Shown here piece after piece: positions 7,546-13,844 of a stretch of DNA of 14,565 nucleotides. Each line of letters begins with the position of its first letter. Within the stretch, counting starts at the first letter, position 1. The position numbers were made by a program, and so were the translations under genes. Under the pieces are notes generated by a model, which was given only the letters and a program-made list of their open reading frames with translations, was not told the origin of the DNA and did no database searches. Source of the stretch: an uncultured bacterium (GTDB taxonomy: Bacteria; Actinomycetota; Coriobacteriia; Coriobacteriales; Coriobacteriaceae). The stretch is from the NCBI GenBank assembly GCA_905214905.1, contig CAJMNK010000054.1:1-14565 (forward strand), given 5' to 3'.

Positions 7546-7583
7546 CGTCAATTGTTGACGTGTGAACATTTGCTTACATTTGC
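7546..7583. promoter_or_regulatory. Palindrome plus helical-phase direct repeats upstream of thiD
   Basis: CGTCAATTGTTGACG (7546-7560) has perfect 6-bp arms around TTG. It is followed by two copies of ACATTTGC at 7566-7573 and 7576-7583, 10 bp apart. Both lie in the A/T-rich part of the thiC-thiD spacer. This arrangement suits a regulator binding site, but no regulator is identified. Confidence 0.35.
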
Positions 7584-7601
7584 GTAAAGATTGCATCGCC
7601 C

Positions 7602-7637
7602 GCCCGGGTTCGACATAGAGTCGGCCCGGGCATCTTT
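7602..7637 (+). terminator. Rho-independent terminator of thiC
   Basis: GCCCGGG (7602-7608) pairs with CCCGGGC (7625-7631), extended by CGAC/GTCG inside with a small bulge. The stem is followed by ATCTTTAT. It lies about 90 nt after the thiC stop and directly before a TATAAT box. Confidence 0.65.
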
Positions 7638-7642
7638 ATAAT
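7637..7642 (+). promoter_or_regulatory. Possible -10 box of thiD
   Basis: Exact TATAAT, 46 nt before the thiD start, beginning where the thiC terminator T-run ends. The sequence 16-18 nt upstream lies inside the terminator stem and does not resemble TTGACA, so recognition would need an activator or the box is fortuitous. Confidence 0.4.
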
Positions 7643-7688
7643 GCTGGCTTAAAGACCCATTTGATTCCGACCGAACAAGGGAGCAAAC

Positions 7689-8519
7689 ATGGATCGCAGT
7701 AAGGTACCTGCCGTTCTATCCATCGCAGGATCCGATTCCAGCGGTGGCGCCGGCATTCAGGCCGACATCAAGACCATCACGGCGCACCGCCTGTATGCCG
7801 AGACGGCCATCACCGCCATCACCGCACAAAACACGCTCGGTGTCACCGCCGTGCAGAATATCTCCCCTGATATCGTCGCTGCGCAGATCGACGCCGTATT
7901 TGACGATATCCGCCCCAGCGCCGTCAAGATCGGCATGGTTTCCTCTGCCGAGATTATCGAGGTTATCGCCGACCGCCTGAGCGCCTGGAACGCGACAAAC
8001 GTGGTCGTCGACCCCGTCATGGTCGCCACCTCGGGCGCGCGCTTGATTGCCGAGGATGCCTCCGAGGCACTCACCCGCCGCCTGTTCCCGTTGGCAACGG
8101 TCATCACCCCCAACGTTCCCGAGGCTATGGCGCTGCTCGATTACGAAGTCGATTCCGAGCGCACGCAGCAAAACGCCGCCATGCTCCTCACCCGCCGCTT
8201 TGGCTGCGCAGCCTTGGTTAAGGGCGGTCATTTTGTCAACGAGGCCAACGACGTACTGGCCGAGCCTGCACCCCTCGATGACGAGGGCAACCACCTGGGC
8301 AATCCGCTCACCACGTGGTTTCGCCACAAGCGTATCGACACCAATAACACGCACGGCACTGGCTGCACGCTCTCGTCCGCCATCGCCTGCGCGCTGGCCC
8401 AGGGCATGGAACTTGCCGACGCCATCAACGCCGGCAAGGCCTATCTAACCGGCGCTCTCGCCGCCGGCTTTGACATGGGCAAAGGCTCCGGCCCCGTCAA
8501 CCACATGTGGCAGTACTAA
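7689..8519 (+). CDS. thiD: Hydroxymethylpyrimidine/phosphomethylpyrimidine kinase ThiD
   Basis: Ribokinase-fold kinase of 276 residues that phosphorylates HMP to HMP-P and then HMP-PP, ready for joining to the thiazole. The N-terminal SIAGSDSSGGAGIQAD (11-26) is the classic substrate-binding segment. Further landmarks are TAITAQNTLGV, KIGMVSS, VVDPVMVATSGA, ITPNVPEAMAL, LVKGGH and the anion-hole/catalytic THGTGCTLSSA with Cys226. Length matches the single-domain family. The start at 7689 follows AAGGGAG by 5 nt. It works directly downstream of ThiC, but the 178-bp gap holding a terminator and a TATAAT suggests its own transcript, and no second TPP aptamer is visible. thiE, thiG or thiM homologues are not present in this window, so the thiazole half must come from elsewhere. 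Confidence 0.96.
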   Translation: MDRSKVPAVLSIAGSDSSGGAGIQADIKTITAHRLYAETAITAITAQNTLGVTAVQNISPDIVAAQIDAVFDDIRPSAVKIGMVSSAEIIEVIADRLSAWNATNVVVDPVMVATSGARLIAEDASEALTRRLFPLATVITPNVPEAMALLDYEVDSERTQQNAAMLLTRRFGCAALVKGGHFVNEANDVLAEPAPLDDEGNHLGNPLTTWFRHKRIDTNNTHGTGCTLSSAIACALAQGMELADAINAGKAYLTGALAAGFDMGKGSGPVNHMWQY

Positions 8520-8563
8520 ATAGCCAGCAACCTGCCAAAAAGGGTCAGGCTACCTTGCACCAA

Positions 8564-8634
8564 AAACCGTCGCAACATTCGATGAAAATCACGCAAACGC
8601 GAAAAATCATCGAATGTTGCGACGGTTTGATTTT
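8564..8634. terminator. Perfect 22-bp hairpin between convergent genes
   Basis: Arms 8564-8585 and 8607-8628 are exact reverse complements around a 21-nt A-rich loop. T-runs follow on both strands (GATTTTAG on plus; TTTTTGG on minus), so it can terminate both thiD and the pentapeptide-repeat gene. The stem is much longer than a typical terminator. Confidence 0.75.
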
Positions 8635-8664
8635 AGATAGCGGTCGAGCAAAGGACCGGGGCGC

Positions 8665-9276
8665 CTATTCGTCGGCGAGCTGGATGCCGAGCAGGCCCGA
8701 GAGTGCCAACGCCTGCTCGGCATTAACCGTCAGGCCACGCAGCTCATGGTAGTCGCCCGAGACGACAGGAGCCGCGAACGTACAACACGATACATCCACG
8801 CCGGAAAGCGGCGTCTTGAACACATCGATTCGCGTCAGGTCGCAGCCGTCCAAGCGCAATTGCCCCAGCTTTGCCCCCTGGAGTGCGGCCTCGGTCAAAC
8901 GCGTGTCACGCGCAGCCATGGGGCCAATGCTTCCCTCCGAAAGGTTCGCATAGCTCAAATCGCACAATGTAAACGACACACTCGACAGACGCGCCCTGAG
9001 CAAGTTGAGTCCCGGTGCCGAGCAATCGACGAAGTCGCAGCGATTGAGCCAACAGCCTTCCATGTTGCAGCGGATAAAGCGGCAACCGCGAAACACCACG
9101 TCGCGAAACGTCGAGCCGCTCCAGTCAACACCATCGAACTCGCAAGACCGGAACACGACGCCATCGAAGGTCGCGCCGTTCGCAACGTCATAGGCAAGAT
9201 CCAAATCTTCGAAAGCGGTATTGGAGACGAGCTCATCGCCCTCGGCAAAGAGGTCAATGAGCTCGTCCATGCCCAT
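8665..9276 (-). CDS. Pentapeptide-repeat protein
   Basis: A 203-residue protein built of degenerate A(D/N)LxX-type repeats: FDGVVFRSCEFDGVDW, STFRDVVFRGCRFIRC, NRCDFVDCSAPGLNLL, LCDLSYANLSEGSI and LTEAALQGAKLGQLRL. Such repeats fold into a right-handed four-sided beta-helix. The C-terminal segment ELRGLTVNAEQALALSGLLGIQ resembles the end seen in Gram-positive pentapeptide proteins, including Qnr-like ones. The biochemical role is unknown; gyrase protection is known for some members but cannot be inferred here. Cysteines are unusually frequent. The start is uncertain: 9276 and 9270 are two close ATGs, neither with a good Shine-Dalgarno, and the frame extends to 9396 across the hairpin at 9311-9343, which I regard as noncoding. 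It is the last gene of a minus-strand series and converges on thiD. Confidence 0.85.
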   Translation of the reverse strand: MGMDELIDLFAEGDELVSNTAFEDLDLAYDVANGATFDGVVFRSCEFDGVDWSGSTFRDVVFRGCRFIRCNMEGCWLNRCDFVDCSAPGLNLLRARLSSVSFTLCDLSYANLSEGSIGPMAARDTRLTEAALQGAKLGQLRLDGCDLTRIDVFKTPLSGVDVSCCTFAAPVVSGDYHELRGLTVNAEQALALSGLLGIQLADE

Positions 9277-9310
9277 ATGGCAACCGAGCCGCTCGCTAAC
9301 GCGGGCAAAT

Positions 9311-9343
9311 CCACCACAAAGGTGCCTGTCCCCTTTGTGGTGG
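9311..9343. repeat. 12-bp hairpin with TGCCTGTCC loop
   Basis: CCACCACAAAGG (9311-9322) and CCTTTGTGGTGG (9332-9343) pair perfectly around TGCCTGTCC. It lies between the esterase stop and the pentapeptide-protein start on the minus strand. No T-run of note follows. The loop motif looks like dispersed hairpin repeats I recall from other bacterial genomes, some linked to REP/RAYT elements; this is a resemblance only. Confidence 0.6.
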
Positions 9344-9355
9344 TTTGGGGTCGCG

Positions 9356-10015
9356 CTACTCACCGAGCATCTCTTGGAGCTTGGCTGCCACGGCATGTCC
9401 CAGGCTCTCGTGACTTTCGGGCATCATGTGCAGATAATCGATATCGCCCGGCTCGGCAAAATCGGCAGCATTCAAAAAGTCGCAGCCAAACTGCTCGGCG
9501 ACATGTGCATAGTACTCGCCAAAATGCTCCGAGGCTTCTACGGAATGCTCGTCAAAGTCGGTCATATACACATCGGCGATCTGCGGCTTAATCTTGATAG
9601 GAGCCATCAGCAGAATGCGCGGACAAGGTGCAGCGTCGGTCCAGGGAAACGCGCGGACGGCACGAATCAGCGCCATGGCGCCACGGGCGATATCGGAAGC
9701 TGTCACGTTAAAGACCGTCTTACAGTCGTTGGTGCCCAGCATGATCACAATGGCGTCCAGCGGCTTATGGGCCTCGAGCAGCATCGGAAGCGCGCGAATG
9801 CCGTTGAGGTTGGTGTCCAGATGGCACATATCGTCGCGCACCGTCGTGCGGCCATTGAGTCCCTCCTCAATCACATGCCAGTCCTCGCCCAGATCACGCT
9901 GCGCCACGCCACACCAGCGCACATCCCGCGCATAGCGCACCGCGGTGCCGTCGCGCATGCCCGCCGGATCGTAACCATAGGTGTTGCTGTCACCAAAGCA
10001 TAGAGCGTTTTTCAT
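9356..10015 (-). CDS. SGNH-family esterase, MsAcT/arylesterase-like
   Basis: A 219-residue serine hydrolase of the SGNH (GDSL) superfamily. Block I is LCFGDSNTYGYDP with nucleophile Ser10; the block II region is IEEGLNGRTTVRDD; block III is MLGTNDCK with Asn96; block V is DYLH with Asp193 and His196. The run from RYARDVRWCGVAQRDLG to IEEGLNGRTT closely follows, from memory, the Mycobacterium smegmatis arylesterase/acyltransferase MsAcT, so hydrolysis or transfer of short acyl esters is likely; the natural substrate is unknown. No signal peptide is seen, so it should be cytosolic. The start at 10015 is set by GGGGAG about 6 nt upstream. A strong terminator of the preceding macrodomain gene ends only ~20 nt upstream, so transcription must come from read-through or a very short promoter region. 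Confidence 0.9.
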   Translation of the reverse strand: MKNALCFGDSNTYGYDPAGMRDGTAVRYARDVRWCGVAQRDLGEDWHVIEEGLNGRTTVRDDMCHLDTNLNGIRALPMLLEAHKPLDAIVIMLGTNDCKTVFNVTASDIARGAMALIRAVRAFPWTDAAPCPRILLMAPIKIKPQIADVYMTDFDEHSVEASEHFGEYYAHVAEQFGCDFLNAADFAEPGDIDYLHMMPESHESLGHAVAAKLQEMLGE

Positions 10016-10032
10016 CGTAAGCTCCCCACTCA

Positions 10033-10065
10033 ATAAAAAGCCGACGGGAGCAGCCCCCGTCGGCT
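10033..10065 (-). terminator. Rho-independent terminator of the macrodomain gene
   Basis: AGCCGACGGG (10039-10048) pairs perfectly with CCCGTCGGCT (10056-10065) around a 7-nt loop. On the minus strand the stem is followed by TTTTTATTG. It lies about 25 nt past the macrodomain-gene stop and about 20 nt before the esterase start. Confidence 0.88.
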
Positions 10066-10090
10066 CGGTATATCGCATCACGCGCACCGT

Positions 10091-11221
10091 TTACAGGTAC
10101 TTGCGCCAGTCGTCGTCATCCTCGTCATCCTCGGCAGCGGCCTGAGCCTGCTCGGCGGCACGGGCGGCTGCGGTGCGGGCGGCAACCTGAGCATAGGACT
10201 CCTCGTTGCGCTCGGGGAAGTTTGCCAATACGTGCTCGAACTTGGCAAAGTCCTCATCCCAGCGCGTAGAAGGCACGGCAAAGAACACCTGCTTGACCTT
10301 AAAGTCGCCCGACGCGAGCTCCTTACGGAAGAGCTCGGCCACGGCCTCGGCATCAAAGCCGTTATTGTCGCAGCCCCAAGCACCCAGCACGAGCTTCTCG
10401 CGACCCAGCTCATCGCAGATGGCAAGGACAAAGCGGATACGGTCGCGCAGGGCATCCAACAGGGCGTCTTCGCTCACGCGGTACTCCTGGCGGGCACGCT
10501 TGACGTTGGGTGCGGCGGCCACGATCACGTCGGCGTATGCATGCACGTGGTTGCGGTCGAAGCGCACCGCAGGCACCACCAGGGCGCGGTTACGATAGAG
10601 CTCGCAGTTGATGTTGCGGCGACGGTTCTCGCCGTACCACTTACGCTGCTTATCGAGAACGTTGTACAGATACGAATCGGCGCACAGCGTGGCCTCCTGG
10701 CCCAGATAACCCTGAATATATCCACCGCCCGGATTGGTAAACGAGGCAAAGGCGAGCACTGCCATGTCGCAGAACTGCGCATAGCCACGGCCGTTGTCCA
10801 GAATGGCCTGCGTGGCGGAGGCATCAAGCACGGTGACCTCGGGCAGGGTCGGAGCGGGCTCCTCGGCAGGCGCGGACTCGGTCTCTGCGGGTTCCTCGGC
10901 AGGCGCAGACTCGTCCGTGACCTCGGTCTCGACGGACGCAACCTCAGCGGCCTCGACCTCGGCGGACTCAGACTCCTCGGCAACCGGCTCCTCGGCAGCC
11001 GCAGCCGCTTGGGCCTTGGCCTTCATCGCCGCGACAAAGCCGGCAGGCATACCGTCGAATTCGCGAACGCCGACAAGCGAGCGCTCGATATCCTTGGCGC
11101 AGGCCTCGGACACAGCCGCCACATGGCGCTCGGCGGCCTTGGCACGCGCCTCACGCTTGGGGTTGGGCTGTCCCGCGCGGTTGGGCCTGCGGTTACGGTT
11201 CCTGTTGTCGACGTCTGCCAT
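10091..11221 (-). CDS. TIGR02452-type PARG-like macrodomain protein
   Basis: A 376-residue protein of three parts. Residues 1-70 are basic and Arg/Asn-rich at the start. Residues ~71-127 form a Glu/Ala/Pro low-complexity linker with two copies of ESAPAEEPA. Residues ~128-335 form a microbial poly(ADP-ribose) glycohydrolase-like macrodomain (TIGR02452/DUF2263), followed by an Ala-rich helix and an acidic tail (EDDEDDDDW). Family features are AVLAFASFTNPGGGYIQG, CADSYLYNVL, ALVVPAVRF, VIVAAAPN and VLGAWGCDNNGFD. In the PARG signature GGG-X6-8-QEE the second Glu is catalytic; here it reads GGG(165-167)-X7-QEA, with Ala177 in that place. It may therefore bind ADP-ribose without hydrolysing it, or use another residue. 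The ATG at 11221 follows AAAGGTG at ~8 nt. Terminators on both sides suggest a single-gene transcript. Confidence 0.87.
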   Translation of the reverse strand: MADVDNRNRNRRPNRAGQPNPKREARAKAAERHVAAVSEACAKDIERSLVGVREFDGMPAGFVAAMKAKAQAAAAAEEPVAEESESAEVEAAEVASVETEVTDESAPAEEPAETESAPAEEPAPTLPEVTVLDASATQAILDNGRGYAQFCDMAVLAFASFTNPGGGYIQGYLGQEATLCADSYLYNVLDKQRKWYGENRRRNINCELYRNRALVVPAVRFDRNHVHAYADVIVAAAPNVKRARQEYRVSEDALLDALRDRIRFVLAICDELGREKLVLGAWGCDNNGFDAEAVAELFRKELASGDFKVKQVFFAVPSTRWDEDFAKFEHVLANFPERNEESYAQVAARTAAARAAEQAQAAAEDDEDDDDWRKYL

Positions 11222-11287
11222 AAGTGGTCACCTTTCCTGTCGCTGCCGGTGTCGGCTTTTTCCCATCCATGATACCCCGCCGTGCAC

Positions 11288-11313
11288 AAAAAAGACGGCC
11301 CCGCAGGACCGCC
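11288..11313 (-). terminator. Rho-independent terminator of the Bax inhibitor-1 gene
   Basis: On the minus strand GGCGGTCC pairs with GGGCCGTC (two wobbles) around a short loop and is followed by TTTTTT (11293-11288). It lies 50 nt past the stop of the BI-1 gene and before the macrodomain gene. Confidence 0.75.
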
Positions 11314-11362
11314 TTTCACATCGTTTTACCGCGTCCGGCAGGAAGCATCGCAATGCCGCGCT

Positions 11363-12058
11363 TTAATCGCGACGGCCGAGGATGTTCAGAATGCGCAGGA
11401 ACACGTTGATGATGTCCACGAACAGGTTGGATGCCATGAGCACCGCATTGGGAAGCGTGGGCGGCACCGTCGTGGCAACATAGGTGTCGTAGCCAATAAA
11501 GCCGGCGAACACCACGATCACGATCAGGTCGGTGATGGACTGCGAAACGCCCATGAACATCAGCACGATCTCGACCAGAATCGTGGCAAGCAGGATGCCA
11601 AAACCAATGCCATACACACGCTGGAAAAACTTGGGGAAGGTCACGCCCAGCGCACCAAAGACAAAGGTGATGGCGGCCGTGGCGATAAAGGCGGTGTTAA
11701 TGGTAGGCAGGTCGTAGTTGGCGAGACCAAACGACGCGGTCAGGCCAAAGGTACTCGCAAAGATTACGTAGCCCACAAGGGACAGACCCACGGACTGCTT
11801 GCCCGCAGCAGCCGACATCATGACCATGCCGACGATGGTCAAAATAAACGAGCCAAAGACCAGCGGTAGGGCGGCGCCGCTCATCATCATGCGCGCAAAC
11901 GACATGGTGCTCGTAAAGTAGGCGCCGGCGCCCATGGCGCAAAAGCCCAAGAAGATCAGGGCAGACATGGCGAGATTGTACGCGCGCGGCGACATCTCCT
12001 TGGCGCGGCTTGCGCCGGTCTCGACGGGGCCGTTCTGATAGCCCTGGATATCGTTCAT
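11363..12058 (-). CDS. Bax inhibitor-1 / YccA-family membrane protein
   Basis: A 231-residue integral membrane protein of the BI-1 (TMBIM, YccA/YbhL) family. After a polar N-terminus of about 25 residues the chain has six to seven hydrophobic helices (for example LAMSALIFLGFCAMGAGAYF, LPLVFGSFILTIVGMVMM, AFIATAAITFVFGALGV, GFGILLATILVEIVLMFMGV, ITDLIVIVVFAGFIGYDTY). The ending NLFVDIINVFLRILNILGRRD is the family's conserved C-terminal helix and RD tail. Bacterial members such as BsYetJ leak calcium in a pH-dependent way; other roles in membrane protein quality control have been proposed. Which applies here cannot be told. The start at 12058 follows GAAAGGA by about 8 nt. A TACAAT (12120-12115) ~57 nt upstream is a plausible -10. 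Confidence 0.93.
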   Translation of the reverse strand: MNDIQGYQNGPVETGASRAKEMSPRAYNLAMSALIFLGFCAMGAGAYFTSTMSFARMMMSGAALPLVFGSFILTIVGMVMMSAAAGKQSVGLSLVGYVIFASTFGLTASFGLANYDLPTINTAFIATAAITFVFGALGVTFPKFFQRVYGIGFGILLATILVEIVLMFMGVSQSITDLIVIVVFAGFIGYDTYVATTVPPTLPNAVLMASNLFVDIINVFLRILNILGRRD

Positions 12059-12114
12059 AATTTCGTCCTTTCAAAAAGCACCGCGACGGCGCCGTAGCTG
12101 ACAAGTTTCCTGCC

Positions 12115-12120
12115 ATTGTA
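12115..12120 (-). promoter_or_regulatory. Possible -10 box of the BI-1 gene
   Basis: TACAAT on the minus strand, in the 80-bp gap upstream of the BI-1 start. It gives a leader of about 50 nt. No good -35 is visible at 16-18 nt. Confidence 0.4.
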
Positions 12121-12138
12121 CCCGAACGCCACGCGTTC

Positions 12139-12477
12139 TTACCTGCGACGGTCGCTCTCGAGCGTTCGGTCGAATGCCCACACCCACCAACGCATCAGAT
12201 GGGCCTGCAAACCATCCGGTCGCTCGCGCGCCTGTTCTTCCAGATACAGTTCGGTCGCATGTCCGCCAAAACGAACCTTATAAGTCGCCGTACGGATGCC
12301 GTGGACCGTCAGGCCAAACCCGGTGGTGGAGATAATTTCGTCGATCGTAAAACAACGTCCGTCGACCCAGCAGACGGTGACCGGCACGACTTGTCCGCCC
12401 GCGAGGATGCGAGCCACGACGTCCACATACTGCTTATGTACGCGCCGAGTTTTGCCATCTGTCTGTCGATATTCCAT
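12139..12477 (-). CDS. Small unknown protein, probably cytosolic
   Basis: A 112-residue protein I cannot assign to a named family. The pattern YVDVVARILAGGQVVPVTVCWVDGRCFTIDEI followed by YKVRFGGHATELYLEE resembles, from general memory, short Gram-positive proteins of about 90-110 residues with beta strands and a W-x-D-G-R-x-[FY]-x-I-D core; the basic C-terminal RWWVWAFDRTLESDRRR is extra. No membrane segment or signal peptide is seen. The start at 12477 is chosen because the resemblance begins there and because a promoter-like pair ends 7 nt upstream. GGGAGG stands only 1 nt before the ATG, too close for a normal Shine-Dalgarno. In-frame ATGs at 12486, 12498 and 12564 lack support. It is divergent from the phosphate operon. 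Confidence 0.7.
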   Translation of the reverse strand: MEYRQTDGKTRRVHKQYVDVVARILAGGQVVPVTVCWVDGRCFTIDEIISTTGFGLTVHGIRTATYKVRFGGHATELYLEEQARERPDGLQAHLMRWWVWAFDRTLESDRRR

Positions 12478-12484
12478 GCCTCCC

Positions 12485-12514
12485 ATTATCGAACGCATGT
12501 TTGCATGTTGTAAA
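12485..12514 (-). promoter_or_regulatory. Sigma70-type promoter giving a leaderless mRNA
   Basis: On the minus strand TTTACA (12514-12509), an 18-nt spacer and GATAAT (12490-12485). The -10 ends 7 nt before the ATG at 12477, so transcription should begin at or next to the start codon. This is the usual geometry of leaderless genes in Actinomycetota. Confidence 0.6.
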
Positions 12515-12727
12515 GCGAACAGACTGTGGTTTTGGAGTGTTGTAGCAATCGCACGTGTCCTCATGGTGTGTTAGCAAAAAGAACACCCGTGGTCAACAGG
12601 GATAATATTCAATATTAGTGCCAAAAAATTCACTTCTCCCATCAGAACTCGGTAAAGAAACCCGCAGGAGGTGATAGGATTTATCATGTTTTTGTAACGT
12701 GCCTGCAAACTTCGAGAAAGCCCATAT
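12515..12727. other. Divergent regulatory region of the phosphate operon
   Basis: The wider gap between divergent starts is 250 bp (12478-12727). It is clearly more A/T-rich than the genes. It holds a tandem AATATT-C-AATATT (12604-12616), a GATAAT at 12601-12606 that could be a plus-strand -10, and the strong ribosome site with mini-ORF at 12666-12697. No clear Pho-box-like repeat was recognised. Confidence 0.4.
12666..12697 (+). promoter_or_regulatory. Perfect Shine-Dalgarno with three-codon leader ORF
   Basis: AGGAGGTGAT (12666-12675) matches the full anti-Shine-Dalgarno of 16S rRNA. It is followed 14 nt after AGGAGG by ATG TTT TTG TAA (12686-12697). This ORF is in the same frame as the permease start at 12728, with the TAA between them. 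It may be a translated leader that couples to the permease. Confidence 0.45.
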
Positions 12728-13777
12728 ATGGACGTAACGTTCTCAACCTTCCTCGGCCAACTTGTGTCGAACCCAGTCCTTGCCGTCACCGTGATCCTCG
12801 CGCTCGGCGCCATCTTCGTCAATGGATGGACCGACGCACCTAACGCCATCGCGACCTGCGTCACCACGCGTTGCATGCCCGCCCGCGCCGCCATTCTCAT
12901 GAGTGCCGCATTCAACTTCCTCGGTGTGCTCATCATGACGCACTTTAACGCGAGCGTCGCCAACACCATCTCACATATCGTCGACTTTGGCGGAAACAGC
13001 ACCATGGCGCTCGCCTGCCTGTGCGCGGCGCTGTTCTCCATCGTCGTCTACGGCGCCACAGCGTCGCGTTTTGGCATCCCCACCTCGCAAAGCCACAGCC
13101 TTATCGCCGGCCTGACCGGTGCCGCCATCGCCCTCGGCGGTGCGAGCAGCGTCAACGTCCACGAGTGGATGAAGGTCATCTACGGCCTGGCGCTCTCAAT
13201 CGGCCTGGGCTTTGTCATGGGCTGGGTCCTGTGCAAGCTCGTCTCGATTCTTTTCGCTGCTGCCAACAGGCGACGTGCCAATGTCTTCTTTAAATACGCT
13301 CAGATCGCGAGCGCTGCGGCCATGAGCTTTATGCACGGCGCGCAGGATGGACAGAAGTTCATCGGCGTGCTCTTTTTAGGCGTAGCCTTTGCCAGCGGCC
13401 AGACGAGCGTCGGCGACGCCGGCATCCCCATCTGGATTATGCTGCTGTGCTCGGCCACTATGGGTATCGGCACCAGCGTGGGCGGCGAGCGCATCATCAA
13501 GTCCGTCGGCCAGAGCATGGTCAAGCTCGAGAAGTATCAGGGCTTCTCCGCCGACCTCGCAGGCGCCGCGAATCTGCTGCTTGCCACCCTTACCGGTATC
13601 CCTGTGTCCTCCACCCACATCAAGACCTGCGCCATCATGGGCGTCGGCGCCGTCAAGCGCCTTTCGGCCATCAACTTCGGCGTGGTCAAGGACATGATGT
13701 TCACCTGGTTCTTCACCTTCCCCGCCTGCGGACTCATCAGCTTTGTCATGGCCAAGCTGTTCATGATGTTCATCTAG
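12728..13777 (+). CDS. PiT-family inorganic phosphate permease
   Basis: A 349-residue membrane transporter of the PiT family (PF01384), which takes up metal-phosphate with a cation. Two family signature repeats are clear: NGWTDAPNAIATCV near residues 33-46 and a second-half FMHGAQDGQKFIGV, each paired with a loop motif, GIPTSQSHSLIAG and GIPVSSTHIKT. About nine or ten hydrophobic helices fill the rest. Length is typical for the short bacterial type. The start at 12728 fits the family N-terminus just before helix 1, but its own ribosome site (GAGAAAG at 12714-12720) is weak, while a perfect one sits 50 nt upstream at the mini-ORF. It is followed after 67 nt by a DUF47 gene without a terminator between, the classic pit operon arrangement. 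Confidence 0.95.
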   Translation: MDVTFSTFLGQLVSNPVLAVTVILALGAIFVNGWTDAPNAIATCVTTRCMPARAAILMSAAFNFLGVLIMTHFNASVANTISHIVDFGGNSTMALACLCAALFSIVVYGATASRFGIPTSQSHSLIAGLTGAAIALGGASSVNVHEWMKVIYGLALSIGLGFVMGWVLCKLVSILFAAANRRRANVFFKYAQIASAAAMSFMHGAQDGQKFIGVLFLGVAFASGQTSVGDAGIPIWIMLLCSATMGIGTSVGGERIIKSVGQSMVKLEKYQGFSADLAGAANLLLATLTGIPVSSTHIKTCAIMGVGAVKRLSAINFGVVKDMMFTWFFTFPACGLISFVMAKLFMMFI

Positions 13778-13844
13778 CCAAACCGAGCGTCCATCCGGAC
13801 CGTAATACCTCGCCCACCCGTCTTCGCCTCGAAAGGACCCACTC

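Noticed and set aside
11245..11261. GCCG-GTGT-CGGC followed by TTTTT on the plus strand
   Set aside because: It looks like a small terminator, but no plus-strand gene precedes it; it lies in the leader of the minus-strand macrodomain gene and the stem is only 4 bp.
12478..12564. N-terminal extension of the small unknown gene to 12564
   Set aside because: No ribosome site, it crosses a good promoter pair, and protein similarity to the recalled pattern begins after 12477.
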